From positions 186,001-250,000 of the forward strand of contig NZ_JACONZ010000001.1 of assembly GCF_014287275.1 (NCBI RefSeq): 64,000 bases of DNA. Reading direction: 5' to 3'. The DNA comes from Anaerofilum hominis (GTDB lineage: Bacteria > Bacillota > Clostridia > Oscillospirales > Ruminococcaceae). A program made the position numbers and the translations under genes. Positions 41,424 to 49,993 of this stretch are shown one piece after another; position 1 is the stretch's first letter, and every line of letters begins with the position of its first letter. The notes under the pieces were generated by a model that saw nothing but the letters and a program-made list of their open reading frames with translations, had not been told where the DNA came from and did no database searches.

Positions 41424-42287
41424 TCACACGTTCCTCTCCACATCCCGGTGCAGGATCGACGCGCGGTAGCCCGCCGCGCTCACCGAGGCATACAGCTCCC
41501 GCGCAAAGGTCACCGAGCGGTGTTTGCCGCCCGTACAGCCCACCGCGATGGAAAGCTGGCTTTTGCCCTCTTTGACATAGAGGGGCAGCGAATATTCCAG
41601 CAGGTCCCTGAGCCGCGCCAGCAGCCCCTGCGATTCCTCAAACCCCAGCACATAATCCCGGACCTCCTGGTCCAGGCCGGTCTTGTGCTTGAGCTCGGGG
41701 ATATAAAAGGGGTTTGGCAGACAGCGCACGTCAAAAACCAGGTCGGAGTCTTTGGGGATGCCGAACTTGAACCCGAACGAGATCACGGTGACCGCCATGC
41801 CCTGGCGGATGTCCTCGGTGAAAAGGGAGACCACCCTGTCCCGCAGCTGGGCGGTGGAGAGCACCGAGGTATCGATGACAAAGTCCGCGCTCTCGGCGAT
41901 GGGGCGCAGCATCTGCCTCTCGCGCCGGATCGCCTCCTCAATGGAGACGCGGTTTTTGATGCTCAGGGGATGGGTGCGGCGCGTCTCTTTATAGCGGCGT
42001 TCCAGCACCTCGTTCTGCGCGTCCAGAAACAGGCACTGAAACGGCACGCCGCTTTTGTGCAGCTGGCTCATCGCCTCCGCCAGGCCCCCGTACTCCTCGC
42101 CGCCGCGCACATCCATCACCACGGCCAGCTTTTCGATCTCGTTGCCGCTCTGCATCGAAAACTCAACGAACCGGCACAGCAGCGCGGGGGGCAGATTGTC
42201 GATGCAAAAATATCCGATATCCTCCAGCGCGTGCACGGCAAGCGATTTTCCGGCCCCTGAAAGGCCGCTGACGATCAACAGTCCCAT
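41424..42287 (-). CDS. rapZ: RNase adapter/nucleotide-binding protein RapZ (YvcJ)
   Basis: A 287-residue RapZ family protein. The P-loop is LLIVSGLSGAGKSLAVHALEDIGYFCIDNLPP at the N-terminus, and the C-terminal RNA-binding part has SFGFKFGIPKDSDLVFDVRCLPNPFYIPELKHKTGLDQEVRDYV and IAVGCTGGKHRSVTFA. In Firmicutes YvcJ hydrolyses GTP and influences competence and UDP-GlcNAc-linked control. It follows murB by about 27 nt and precedes whiA by 4 nt. In Bacillus yvcK sits between; here it is absent. Confidence 0.96.
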   Translation of the reverse strand: MGLLIVSGLSGAGKSLAVHALEDIGYFCIDNLPPALLCRFVEFSMQSGNEIEKLAVVMDVRGGEEYGGLAEAMSQLHKSGVPFQCLFLDAQNEVLERRYKETRRTHPLSIKNRVSIEEAIRRERQMLRPIAESADFVIDTSVLSTAQLRDRVVSLFTEDIRQGMAVTVISFGFKFGIPKDSDLVFDVRCLPNPFYIPELKHKTGLDQEVRDYVLGFEESQGLLARLRDLLEYSLPLYVKEGKSQLSIAVGCTGGKHRSVTFARELYASVSAAGYRASILHRDVERNV

Positions 42288-42314
42288 CCTTGACTTCCCC
42301 TCTTTTGCGGGCCC

Positions 42315-43223
42315 TCAGCGAACGACCCTGATCTCCTTTTCCAGACGGTAACCGGTCTTTTCCTCCACGACGCGGGCCACCTCGTCGGCCACGGCCAGCA
42401 CGTCCCGGGCGCTTGCGCCGCCCAGGTTGACCACAAAGCCGCTGTGCTTTTCGCTCACCGCGGCGCCGCCGATGCGAAAGCCTTTCAGCCCGCAGCTTTC
42501 GATCAGCGCCGCCGCAAAAGCGCCCTGCGGGCGCTTGAACGTACTGCCCGCGCTGGGCTTGTCAAGCGGCTGTTTTTCGGTGCGGCGGCCCATGAACTCC
42601 TCCATTTTCGCGCGGATCTGTGCGGGTTCGCCCTGGGTCAGGGCAAAATCGGCGGCCAGGATCACGCCGCCCTGCTGTTCAAAACGGGAGGTGCGGTACC
42701 CAAGTCCCAGTTCGGCCCTGTCCAGCTCTCTCAGCTCGCCCTCCGCCGTCAGGCAGCGCACCTGTGTCAGCACGTCTTTCATCTCGCCGCCGTAAGCGCC
42801 CGCGTTCATGTACACAGCGCCGCCGACCGAGCCGGGGATGCCATAGGCAAATTCCAGGCCCGACAGGCCCTTTTTTGCCGCAAAAAGGCAGACCTGGGCC
42901 AGCGAGGCCCCGCAGCCTGCCCTCAGGCAGCCGTTCCCCTCCGCCCGGACGCCGTCCAGCCCCATGCCCAGGGAGATCACCGCGCCCTCAAAGCCCTCGT
43001 CGCTGAACAGTGTGTTGGACCCCTTGCCCAGCAGATAAACGCGGCAGCCCGCGGCACGGCACAGCTCCAGCGCCGCTATGAGGGCGTTTTCGGAGGCGGG
43101 CAGGCAAAACAGCCGCGCCGGGCCGCCGATGCGGAAAGTGGTGTGCCGCGAAAGCGGTTCCTGCAGGCGCGCGTGCACCCCGGCCGCTTCCATCTGGCCC
43201 GCCAGTATCTGGTAATCGATCAT
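42315..43223 (-). CDS. murB: UDP-N-acetylenolpyruvoylglucosamine reductase
   Basis: The 302-residue FAD enzyme reduces enolpyruvyl-UDP-GlcNAc to UDP-MurNAc in peptidoglycan synthesis. The FAD site is RHTTFRIGGPARLFCLPAS, then LGKGSNTLFSDEGFEGAVISL and GIPGSVGGAVYMNAGAYGGEMKDV. The proton-donating Ser is in KPSAGSTFKRPQGAFAAALIESCGLKG and the final Glu near GFVVNLGGASARDVL. It is type II-like (no loop 1 insertion). A GAGGAAA site precedes ATG 43223. It sits between hprK and rapZ, a common order. Confidence 0.97.
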   Translation of the reverse strand: MIDYQILAGQMEAAGVHARLQEPLSRHTTFRIGGPARLFCLPASENALIAALELCRAAGCRVYLLGKGSNTLFSDEGFEGAVISLGMGLDGVRAEGNGCLRAGCGASLAQVCLFAAKKGLSGLEFAYGIPGSVGGAVYMNAGAYGGEMKDVLTQVRCLTAEGELRELDRAELGLGYRTSRFEQQGGVILAADFALTQGEPAQIRAKMEEFMGRRTEKQPLDKPSAGSTFKRPQGAFAAALIESCGLKGFRIGGAAVSEKHSGFVVNLGGASARDVLAVADEVARVVEEKTGYRLEKEIRVVR

Positions 43224-43256
43224 CCGTTTCCTCCTGTAACGCAGTGATGCCTACAC

Positions 43257-43292
43257 AAAAAAGCCGCACAGCGCATCCCCGCCGGGATGCGC
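43257..43292 (-). terminator. Terminator between hprK and murB
   Basis: A 9-bp stem GCGCATCCC/GGGATGCGC with a 4-nt loop, followed on the minus strand by TGTGCGGCTTTTTT. Confidence 0.8.
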
Positions 43293-43331
43293 CGCGCTTG
43301 CAGGGCGGGCCTGCAGGCCCTCTCTTCCAGT

Positions 43332-44261
43332 TTACTCACTGATGTCGTTTTCCAGTCCGAGTTTTGCCATCAATTCTTCCGCGGCGTTGTAGCCCATCTT
43401 TTTCTGCCGGTTGCAGATGGCCGCGGTCTCCAAAATCACCGCCAGGTTGCGGCCGGGGTGCACCGGCACGACGGTATAGGGCACTTCCAGCCCCAACAGC
43501 TCGATGGTCTCGGACTCCAGCCCCGTGCGGCTGTAATTTTTGGTCTTGTCCCAGGGCTGCAGCTCCACCACCAGGTCCACCCGCTCGGACGCCTTGACCG
43601 CGCCGGAGCCGAACACCCGCGCCACGTTGATGATGCCGATGCCGCGCAGCTCGATAAAATGGCGGATATTTTCGGGCGCAGTGCCGACGATGGTGCGGTT
43701 GGAGACCCTGCGCAGCTCCACCGCGTCGTCCGCGATCAGACGATGGCCGCGCTTGACCAGCTCCACCGCGGTCTCGCTTTTGCCCACGCCGCTCTCGCCC
43801 AGGATCAGGATGCCCTCGCCGTAGACCTCGACCAGCACGCCGTGACGCGTCACCCGCGGGGCCAGCTCCACGCCCAGGATGGAGATGATGTCCGACGTCA
43901 GGCGCGAAGTGCTCTCTGCCGCCGACAGGACGGGCACGCCGTACTGGGTGGCGAATTCCAGCATGGAATCATAGATATAAAGGCTGCGGGAGACCGCCAC
44001 GGCTACCGGCTTGGTAGCAAACAGGGTGTGGATGCGGCTGCGCCGCTCGTTTTCGGGCAGCGCCTCTAAAAAGGACATCTCCACCTTGCCGCAGATCTGG
44101 ATGCGGGTGGGGTCGAAATACTCGTGATAGCCCGCCAGCAAAAGGCCGGGGCGGTTGACGTCGGCCGAGGTGATCCTGATCTTGTCGACATCGCAGGGGG
44201 TATAGACGACCTCCAGGCCGAGATCGTTGACCAGCTTGGAGAGACTGACTGAAAATTCCAT
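43332..44261 (-). CDS. hprK: HPr kinase/phosphorylase
   Basis: A 309-residue bifunctional enzyme that phosphorylates and dephosphorylates Ser46 of HPr for carbon catabolite control. The N-terminal domain ends near residue 130; the kinase domain has Walker A GILILGESGVGKSETAVELVKRGHRLIADDAVEL and the signature RHFIELRGIGIINVARVFG. The C-terminal region VVPVHPGRNLAVILETAA helps hexamer contacts. The start is the ATG ending at 44261 (site AGAGGTTGTG); the frame extends ten codons further but without a site. A terminator separates it from murB, so it may be transcribed alone. Confidence 0.97.
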   Translation of the reverse strand: MEFSVSLSKLVNDLGLEVVYTPCDVDKIRITSADVNRPGLLLAGYHEYFDPTRIQICGKVEMSFLEALPENERRSRIHTLFATKPVAVAVSRSLYIYDSMLEFATQYGVPVLSAAESTSRLTSDIISILGVELAPRVTRHGVLVEVYGEGILILGESGVGKSETAVELVKRGHRLIADDAVELRRVSNRTIVGTAPENIRHFIELRGIGIINVARVFGSGAVKASERVDLVVELQPWDKTKNYSRTGLESETIELLGLEVPYTVVPVHPGRNLAVILETAAICNRQKKMGYNAAEELMAKLGLENDISE

Positions 44262-44788
44262 TTTCACAACCTCTTTCTGCGCGCGCCGCACACCGGTGCG
44301 GATAGAGGCGCGGTACTGACAATATTATAGTATAGAAAGGCCCCTCAGTGCAACAAACGGTTGCACTAAAATGCAGGTCTGTTATAATGGGCTTGTCGGA
44401 TTTTTCTGTGGCGCCGCGTTTTAGCCGTATCCGAATAAGGAAACATGACCGCAAAGGGGGCAATTGGGGCGCATTGCTGCGTTAAACCACTTTGCCAGCC
44501 ATACAGGATGCCTGCAGTGGTTTGCCTTGCACTGCATCCCCAATTGCCGCCTTTGCGGCGCTGCGCGGTCGAGCCCCACGATTTTGGATGCAGCGTGGGC
44601 GAAAACCAAGGGCGCAATCCTGTATGGATTGCCCCGCGGGTTTGAACCTGCGCTGCGCTAAAATCGTATGGCTCGACTCTTGTTTCCTTGTCCGGATCCG
44701 GCTTTATGGAAAAAGCGGGCTGTTTTGCGGCGGAGTTTTCTCCGTTTTCAGCCCGCGCAAGAGTAAAAAGTGAGGTGCGATTCATTTT
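44262..44788. other. Gene-free region between hprK and glycosyltransferase
   Basis: About 530 nt holding repeat family A copy 2 (44411-44705). Between it and the next gene, a GC-rich stem (GCGGGCTG with CAGCCCGC, about 44717-44757, containing an inner CGGAG/CTCCG pair) may be a leader hairpin. Several short frames within the repeat are not convincing genes. A promoter for hprK may lie near 44326-44340 but is not clear. Confidence 0.55.
44411..44705 (-). repeat. Interspersed repeat family A, copy 2 (inverted relative to copy 1)
   Basis: This stretch, read on the minus strand, matches 1475-1860. 44482-44705 (224 nt) pairs with 1475-1700 (226 nt) nearly gap-free; the remaining 44411-44481 matches the last part of copy 1 after a segment of about 95 nt present only there. 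A translated fragment common to both (PCTASPI...FWMQRGR) explains why spurious hypothetical proteins would be called from this element. Confidence 0.87.
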
Positions 44789-45973
44789 ATGAAGATCGCG
44801 ATTTTTGCAGAGACCTATTACCCGTTCATCAGCGGCGTCGTCACCCATATCGAGACGCTGAAGAACGGCCTGGAGGCCCAGGGGCATCAGGTGCTCATCG
44901 TCACCATGAACCCCAAGGCCAGCCACCATTATCTGAAGGACGGCATCCTCTACTGTCCGTCCATCCCGCTGAAAAAGATCTATGGTTACGGCGTGGCCAA
45001 CCCCGTCAACCTGAGACGCCTGTCCTATCTGCGCGCTTTCAACCCGGACGTCATCCACATCCAGACCGAGTTCACCATGGGCCTGTTCGGCCTGTTCTGC
45101 GCCCGCCAGCTGAAAAAACCGGTGGTATACACGCTGCACACCATGTACGACGACTACCTGTTTTACGTGGCCCCCAGCGAGCGGATGCAGAAAGTGGTCA
45201 AGCCGGGCGCGCATTGGTACTTTAAAAACGTGGCCAAAAAGGCGACCGAGATCATCGGCCCGTCCCCCAAGGTGGTGGAATTCCTGCGCCGCTGCGGGGT
45301 GGAACGCCACATCAACATCATCCCCAACACGGTGGACCTGAGCGATTTTATGGTGGAAAACATCGACCCGGCCGCAGTGCAGCAGGCGCGGGAAAAGCTG
45401 GGCATCCGGCCCGGCGACGTCTCGATGCTGTTCGTGGGCCGGCTGGGCAAGGAGAAAAGCCTGGACGTGCTGGTGGACTTTTTCAGCGAAAATTTTGCCG
45501 GCGAAGAGCGGTTCAAGCTGTTCCTCATCGGCGACGGGCCCGAGGCCGAGGCCCTGCGCGCGCAGATCGCCGCCCGCGGCGTGGAAAAACAGGTGCGCCT
45601 GCTGGGCCGTGTCGACCACGACCTGCTCCCGCCCTATTTTCAGGCCTGCGACCTCTTCACCACCGCTTCCCTGTCGGAGATCAATTCCATCTCGATGCTG
45701 GAGGCTATGGCAAGCGGCCTGTATGTGGTGCAGCGGCTGGACCTGTACAACCGCGAGCAGATCGACCAGGGCAAAAACGGCGACGTGTTTGTGGACGCTT
45801 CCGGTTATGCCAAGATCATCCGCGATTGGGACGCGCTGAGCGACAGCGAAAAAAGCGCCCTGCGCGCGGGGGTATCGGACACCACTCGCCGCTATGGTGA
45901 AAAGGAGTTCACCCGTTCGGTGATCCACGTCTACCAGCGCGCGGTCTACGAATACAGCATGAAAATCAAATGA
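44789..45973 (+). CDS. Glycosyltransferase family 4 (diacylglycerol glucosyltransferase-like)
   Basis: A 394-residue GT-B transferase. It begins MKIAIFAETYYPFISGVVTHIETLKNGLEAQGHQVLIVT, has FVGRLGKEKSLDVLVDFFSENF at about residue 210 and SLSEINSISMLEAMASGLYVV near 300, the GT4 donor-binding region. Among GT4 enzymes it resembles 1,2-diacylglycerol 3-glucosyltransferases that make membrane glycolipids (knowledge-based guess). The usual E-x7-E is loosened to E-x-N-x-I-S-x-L-E. The site GTGAGGTG is a little far from ATG 44789. The FAD dehydrogenase starts after 17 nt. Confidence 0.9.
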   Translation: MKIAIFAETYYPFISGVVTHIETLKNGLEAQGHQVLIVTMNPKASHHYLKDGILYCPSIPLKKIYGYGVANPVNLRRLSYLRAFNPDVIHIQTEFTMGLFGLFCARQLKKPVVYTLHTMYDDYLFYVAPSERMQKVVKPGAHWYFKNVAKKATEIIGPSPKVVEFLRRCGVERHINIIPNTVDLSDFMVENIDPAAVQQAREKLGIRPGDVSMLFVGRLGKEKSLDVLVDFFSENFAGEERFKLFLIGDGPEAEALRAQIAARGVEKQVRLLGRVDHDLLPPYFQACDLFTTASLSEINSISMLEAMASGLYVVQRLDLYNREQIDQGKNGDVFVDASGYAKIIRDWDALSDSEKSALRAGVSDTTRRYGEKEFTRSVIHVYQRAVYEYSMKIK

Positions 45974-45990
45974 CGGGAGTATTGCCATCT

Positions 45991-47361
45991 ATGAAACAGC
46001 ACTATGACGTCGCCATTGTCGGCGGCGGGATCGGCGGGCTGATGTCGGCCCATCGCCTTATCACGCGCGACCCGGGCCTGAAGATCGCCCTGTTTGAAAA
46101 AGGCCATGACTTGGAACACCGCAGCTGCCCCATCGTGACCGGCAAAGCGGACACCTGTGTGCGCTGCCCCTCCTGCGCCATCATGGAAGGGGTCGCGGGC
46201 GCAGGCGCTTTTTCGGACGGAAAATACGTCATCTCCACCGAGTACGGCGGCTGGCTGCCCGACCTGCTGCCAGCCAAGACCGTGCTGGAGTATATTGAGG
46301 CCGCCGACGGGGTGCTGATGTCGTTCGGCGCCCCAAAGGACCGTTTTCAGCCGGACGACGAACTGAAAAAGCTTTGCCTGGAACACGATCTGCATATGTC
46401 CCAGGCGCAGCTCAAACATCTGGGCACCGACGCAAATTTTGAGACCATGCGCAGGATGAGCGAATTCCTTGCCCAGCACATCGACCTGTACACCGATACC
46501 AATGTCACCGATGTGGACAAGGACAGCCATACCCTCACCGTGGAGGGCAGGGAGAACGGCGCCGTCACGGCGGACCGCATCATCCTTGCCGTGGGCCGGG
46601 TGGGCTCGCGCGGTTTTGCCGACTGGTGCCACAAAAACGGTATCCCCCTCACCAACAACCAGGTGGACATCGGCGTGCGGGTAGAGCTGCCCTCGATGGT
46701 ATGGGAAAATTTTTCCAAGAAAATTTACGAGCCAAAGATCTGGTACCGCTCCAAACAATACGGCGACGTGACGCGGATGTTCTGCTTCAACGAGCGGGGC
46801 AACGTGGTAATGGAGAACACCGCCGGGGTGCTGACGGTCAACGGCCACTCGTATAAAGACGAATGCCGCAAGACCCAGAACAGCAATTTTGCGCTGCTGT
46901 CCACCATCCGTTTCACCGAGCCTTTTAAAGAGCCCATCGAATACGCCCGCTATGTGGCCAGCCTCGCAAACCTCATCAGCGGGGGCGGCGTGCTGGTGCA
47001 GCGGCTGGGCGATCTGCTGGCCGGGCGGCGCACCGACGACAAGCGGCTGGCACAGAGCACCACCCGCCCCACCCTGAACGCAGTGGCCGGCGATCTGAGC
47101 CTCTGTTTGCCCAAGCGCCAGCTGGACAATATCCTGGAAACATTGGAGGCGCTGGACAAGGTGGCGCCGGGCACCATGAATTATGACACGCTGCTCTACG
47201 GTATCGAGTGCAAGTACTATTCCGCCCGGCCCGCCTGCGACGACTTTGAGCTGCAGGGCTGCCAGGGTATTTATGCCGTGGGCGACGGCACTGGTTTTAC
47301 CCGCTCGCTCTCCCAGGCTGCGGCCCACGGGCTGTATGTGGCGGATAAGATCCTGCGCTGA
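45991..47361 (+). CDS. NAD(P)/FAD-dependent oxidoreductase (COG2509-type dehydrogenase)
   Basis: A 456-residue flavoprotein. The dinucleotide site is HYDVAIVGGGIGGLMSAHRL at the N-terminus, followed by RSCPIVTGKADTCVRCPSCAIMEGVAGAGAFSDGKY, a cysteine-containing segment characteristic of this uncharacterised FAD dehydrogenase family, and a C-terminal GIYAVGDGTGFTRSLSQAAAHGLYVAD that closes the FAD fold. I use the ATG at 45991 (GGGAG site); an earlier in-frame ATG overlaps the previous stop. Redox partner and substrate unknown. Likely cotranscribed with the glycosyltransferase. Confidence 0.9.
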   Translation: MKQHYDVAIVGGGIGGLMSAHRLITRDPGLKIALFEKGHDLEHRSCPIVTGKADTCVRCPSCAIMEGVAGAGAFSDGKYVISTEYGGWLPDLLPAKTVLEYIEAADGVLMSFGAPKDRFQPDDELKKLCLEHDLHMSQAQLKHLGTDANFETMRRMSEFLAQHIDLYTDTNVTDVDKDSHTLTVEGRENGAVTADRIILAVGRVGSRGFADWCHKNGIPLTNNQVDIGVRVELPSMVWENFSKKIYEPKIWYRSKQYGDVTRMFCFNERGNVVMENTAGVLTVNGHSYKDECRKTQNSNFALLSTIRFTEPFKEPIEYARYVASLANLISGGGVLVQRLGDLLAGRRTDDKRLAQSTTRPTLNAVAGDLSLCLPKRQLDNILETLEALDKVAPGTMNYDTLLYGIECKYYSARPACDDFELQGCQGIYAVGDGTGFTRSLSQAAAHGLYVADKILR

Positions 47362-47495
47362 TTTTTTAGCAGCCATATGGCCTGTCCTCAGGCCACGGCG
47401 GATCAAAACGACTTATTTCTATGGCCTCGCCCTCATTGCTTACGCGGCAGCCGGGCGATTGGCCCTAAAAACAGCCTACAGCTATTTTTTAGAGA
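47362..47495 (+). repeat. Modular intergenic repeat family B, copy 3 (modules M1 and M3)
   Basis: It begins right at the stop of the preceding gene. The first part (TTTTTTAGCAGCCAT...GGCCTGTCCTCAGGCC...CGGCG) matches unit 2 of the tandem array at 11130-11175; the second part (ACGACTTAT...to AGCCT, 47408-47477) matches 8003-8072. So the same modules are combined in different ways at three loci. Confidence 0.78.
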
Positions 47496-47500
47496 CGAAC

Positions 47501-47547
47501 AAAAAACATCCGGCCCCGCAGCAGATCGCGGGGCCGGATGCTTTTTG
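47501..47547 (+). terminator. Terminator downstream of FAD dehydrogenase
   Basis: A 13-bp stem CATCCGGCCCCGC with its complement, flanked by AAAAAA and TTTTT; works in either direction by composition. Confidence 0.88.
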
Positions 47548-47670
47548 TTTTTTGTCCGCTGCGGCCTGAGGGGTGGCCGCAAGGCTGCCCAAAGACGGCC
47601 GCGCGGGCGCGGCACGCCTACGGCTGTTTTACGAGAATGGCTCCCACCCATTCGGGGAACGAGGGCGTAT

Positions 47671-47700
47671 AAAAAAACAGCAGCTGCGCTGCTGTTTTTT
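47671..47700. terminator. Second terminator-like hairpin
   Basis: AAAAAAACAGCAGC and GCTGCTGTTTTTT form a perfect stem around a 3-nt loop. It could serve the minus-strand membrane protein gene that ends at 47898. Confidence 0.8.
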
Positions 47701-47897
47701 CGTCTATGCCGTCTTTGCGGACAGCGGCGATCGTCATCGCCCCCGGCGTGCGCAGGGGGGCTGATCCACGCCGCTCTTGCGGGCGGCGGCATCTGACTAA
47801 CTCCCCTTTGGAGCAGCGGCTTTATTCCAACTCTCCCCGCTCCTGCGGGCGGCGGCGCGGCCTGCCAATATGCGCGGCTTTGAGCCGATTTCCACCC

Positions 47898-48254
47898 TTA
47901 CAGCTTGGGCAGGGCGTTATAGATAAAAACGCAGGTCAGGACGATGCAGTACAGCGAACACATCCCCACATAGAGCTGCTTTTTCTTTTTCGCTTTCACC
48001 TTGCCGGAAAAAAGCGCGATCAGCCCGCAGGCGATCGCCACCCCCAGCACATCCACAAAGCAGCGCACCAGATAAAGTTGATTGCCGGGCATCATATTGT
48101 TGACCAGGCTCGCCACCGGCCAGCCCAGCACGTTTGCGGCGGGCACGATCAGCAGCGGCAGGGTCGCTATGGCATAATCCGCGTTGCCGCTGCGCACAAA
48201 AACGATCAGGATGCAGATCGTGATCCCAAAGATCGCCGCGCTCTCTACTATCAT
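47898..48254 (-). CDS. Small four-helix membrane protein, unknown function
   Basis: A 118-residue membrane protein with four hydrophobic segments (about residues 5-20, 30-48, 62-84 and 93-113) and a basic loop KVKAKKKKQ. Start chosen at the ATG ending at 48254, with a GGAGGAGGAG site; an extension of eight codons upstream is less likely. I do not recognise a family. It has its own promoter and is divergent from tRNA-Thr. Confidence 0.75.
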   Translation of the reverse strand: MIVESAAIFGITICILIVFVRSGNADYAIATLPLLIVPAANVLGWPVASLVNNMMPGNQLYLVRCFVDVLGVAIACGLIALFSGKVKAKKKKQLYVGMCSLYCIVLTCVFIYNALPKL

Positions 48255-48284
48255 CCCGTCTCCTCCTCCCCTTTTCACGGGTTT

Positions 48285-48313
48285 ATTTTACCCCAAAACA
48301 AAGTTTTCGTAAA
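48285..48313 (-). promoter_or_regulatory. Promoter of the small membrane protein
   Basis: Minus-strand TTTACG (48308-48313), 17-nt spacer, TAAAAT (48285-48290), about 30 nt before the start codon. Confidence 0.7.
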
Positions 48314-48320
48314 GCATTTC

Positions 48321-48348
48321 TTGACTAAACCGTGAAAATTGGTATAAT
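48321..48348 (+). promoter_or_regulatory. tRNA-Thr promoter
   Basis: TTGACT (48321-48326), 16-nt spacer, TATAAT (48343-48348), 36 nt before the tRNA. Confidence 0.8.
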
Positions 48349-48384
48349 AATAATTGCCGCGCCGTTCGGGGCGAAAAAAAGGGT

Positions 48385-48460
48385 GCTGGAATAGCTCAGT
48401 TGGTAGAGCAGCTGATTCGTAATCAGCAGGTCGCGTGTTCGAGTCACGTTTCCAGCTCCA
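48385..48460 (+). tRNA. tRNA-Thr (anticodon CGT)
   Basis: A 76-nt tRNA starting GCTGGAATAGCTCAG, anticodon stem GCTGA/TCAGC around TTCGTAA, giving anticodon CGT (threonine). T-arm GCGTGTTCGAGTCACG and an encoded CCA end are present. It is followed by its own terminator. Confidence 0.96.
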
Positions 48461-48508
48461 GAAAACCGCACAGCTGCTTGAGAAAGCGTCTGTGCGGTTT
48501 TCTTTTTT
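48461..48508 (+). terminator. tRNA-Thr terminator
   Basis: A 13-bp stem GAAAACCGCACAG with its complement (48490-48502), followed by TTTTTT. Confidence 0.9.
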
Positions 48509-48616
48509 CAGCGGTCTCCCCCTTTCAGCTCTTTTCCACCCCGCTGCAAAGCCGGCAGAGAGACCGCCGCCCGCGCCGCCGCAGCGCAGCAGGCGAGCCT
48601 GTGCGTCTTTTGTTTT

Positions 48617-49615
48617 TCAATCCGCCCCCACGGCGACCTTGTAAAAAGGGGTGCGCGAGGGGTTCCCCTCGCAGAGAAAGGCCTGTTGCCTTTTGGGCAG
48701 GTAGAGCGCCGACCAGAGCGTGTCCGCCCCCAGCGCGCGGTCATACTGGCATAAAAAGCCCTGTTCGCCTGCCAGCAGGCTGCGGGCAAAAGCCGCGTCG
48801 CAGTCGCACCGCGCCGCCAGCGCGCTGCACACGGTCCGGCGGCGTTGGTCCGACAGCATCATATCCCATGCCGGCGCATAGGGCTGCATGGCGCCGGAGC
48901 AGAACCCATTCACCGCCGCTACAAAGTGTTCCCCCGCACGCGGGCGCAGCACCTCCACCCGCGCGGCATTGCACTCCACCGTGGCCATATCCCCCTCGGC
49001 GTCCGCCAGCGTGATGGTCTGCGCCGAGGAGATGGTCAGCCTTTTCAGCGCGGCGATCCCCTCTTTGACAGTGCGGCATTTTTGCAGCAGATAGCGCACC
49101 AGCAGCCCCGCGTTGAGGCCCGGCCGCTTTACGACAGGCCAGACAAAAGTGAGGCCCGCCGCCAGGCCGTGGCTGTTCATCCCATCTTCCAGCTGCACCG
49201 GCGCGGTGGCGTTGCCCCAAAAGCAGAAGCCCGCTGCAGAGCGGTATTCCAGGCTGAGGCAGTGCCCCTCCATCTGTATCATAAAATCACTGTTGCGGCC
49301 CAGCAGCACGCCTGCGCCGCTGCGGGCAGCAAAACAGGTGCAGCCCTGAAACGGCGGATAATTATAAATACAGAAGATCTGCCTTGCCAGCGTTTCCCGC
49401 GGCAGGGAGAGGCCGTCCGCAAGGCCGTACAGCTCCTGTACCGCCTCGGGGAATTCCTCGGCGCAGATCTCGCCGCAGCGGCGCGCAAAATCCCGTTTCT
49501 CTTTTGTCATTGCCGCGGCCGGCAGGTCGCCGGGTCCCTGTCCGCACCGGCGCAATTCTTCTCCCAGCCGCCGGCCCGCTTCATACGGTGGGCCGGACAC
49601 GATAAAATGATGCAT
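48617..49615 (-). CDS. C45 family autoproteolytic acyltransferase/hydrolase
   Basis: A 332-residue Ntn-hydrolase of the C45 (acyl-CoA:6-aminopenicillanate acyltransferase-like) family. The candidate nucleophile is the Cys of PPFQGCTCFAARSGAGVLLGRNSDF near residue 93-95, where self-cleavage would expose it. Later parts HGLAAGLTFVWPV and AQTITLADAEGDMATVECNA fit the family, including the Asn/Asp pair of the active site. Natural substrates are acyl-amides; not known here. The promoter 49667-49695 lies upstream. Monocistronic. Confidence 0.9.
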   Translation of the reverse strand: MHHFIVSGPPYEAGRRLGEELRRCGQGPGDLPAAAMTKEKRDFARRCGEICAEEFPEAVQELYGLADGLSLPRETLARQIFCIYNYPPFQGCTCFAARSGAGVLLGRNSDFMIQMEGHCLSLEYRSAAGFCFWGNATAPVQLEDGMNSHGLAAGLTFVWPVVKRPGLNAGLLVRYLLQKCRTVKEGIAALKRLTISSAQTITLADAEGDMATVECNAARVEVLRPRAGEHFVAAVNGFCSGAMQPYAPAWDMMLSDQRRRTVCSALAARCDCDAAFARSLLAGEQGFLCQYDRALGADTLWSALYLPKRQQAFLCEGNPSRTPFYKVAVGAD

Positions 49616-49666
49616 TCGATCGCTCTCCTTTGTTTTTTAAGAGAGCCGGCGCCGGCCCATGCACCG

Positions 49667-49695
49667 AGGATAACGGAATAAAAATTTAATGTCAA
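49667..49695 (-). promoter_or_regulatory. Promoter of the C45 hydrolase gene
   Basis: Minus-strand TTGACA (49690-49695), 17-nt spacer, TATCCT (49667-49672), 52 nt before the start. Confidence 0.75.
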
Positions 49696-49807
49696 GCAAA
49701 TAAAAAACGGCCGCGGGAAAAGCCTTTTTCCCGGCCGCCGCCCTGTTCTGCGCCTGTTTTTTGCCCCGCGTATTTTCAAAATCTTTTCGGCCTGCACCAA
49801 AAAGGCA

Positions 49808-49836
49808 TTCGATTTTTCTGTCTTATATGGTAAAAT
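49808..49836 (+). promoter_or_regulatory. Possible promoter of the DUF1848 gene
   Basis: TTCGAT (49808-49813), 17-nt spacer, TAAAAT (49831-49836); the -35 box is weak and the leader is about 150 nt. Confidence 0.4.
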
Positions 49837-49993
49837 AACCGCAGATGCGCACCGCACCGCCCTTTGCGCTGGCGCGCGCCGGGCAACCGGCTCTGGATGT
49901 GCAATGGCGCTGCTGCCGAGGCTGCGGCCCGTATTTCTCATCTATCTGGTATCCTGGAGTCGAAGCCGGCAGCTGCCGCAGGGAGGGATCGGA

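Larger units (their letters stand above)
47362..47897. other. Gene-free region with repeat and two terminators
   Basis: About 540 nt. It contains modular repeat B copy 3 (47362-47495), terminators at 47501-47547 and 47671-47700, and a pair of near-identical 22-nt GC-rich motifs (CCGCTCTTGCGGGCGGCGGC near 47768 and CCGCTCCTGCGGGCGGCGGC near 47840). No gene is supported. Confidence 0.55.
49616..49993. other. Divergent intergenic region with promoters and a hairpin
   Basis: About 380 nt between the C45 hydrolase and the DUF1848 gene. It holds one promoter for each gene and an imperfect GC-rich stem (CGGCCGCGGGAAAA with TTTTCCCGGCCG, about 49707-49739) with A/T runs. Nothing else is recognised. 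Confidence 0.55.

Noticed and set aside
44464..44773. Small hypothetical proteins within repeat family A (also on the minus strand near 1417-1797)
   Set aside because: Several overlapping frames are equally open on both strands, and differences between copies do not respect one frame.
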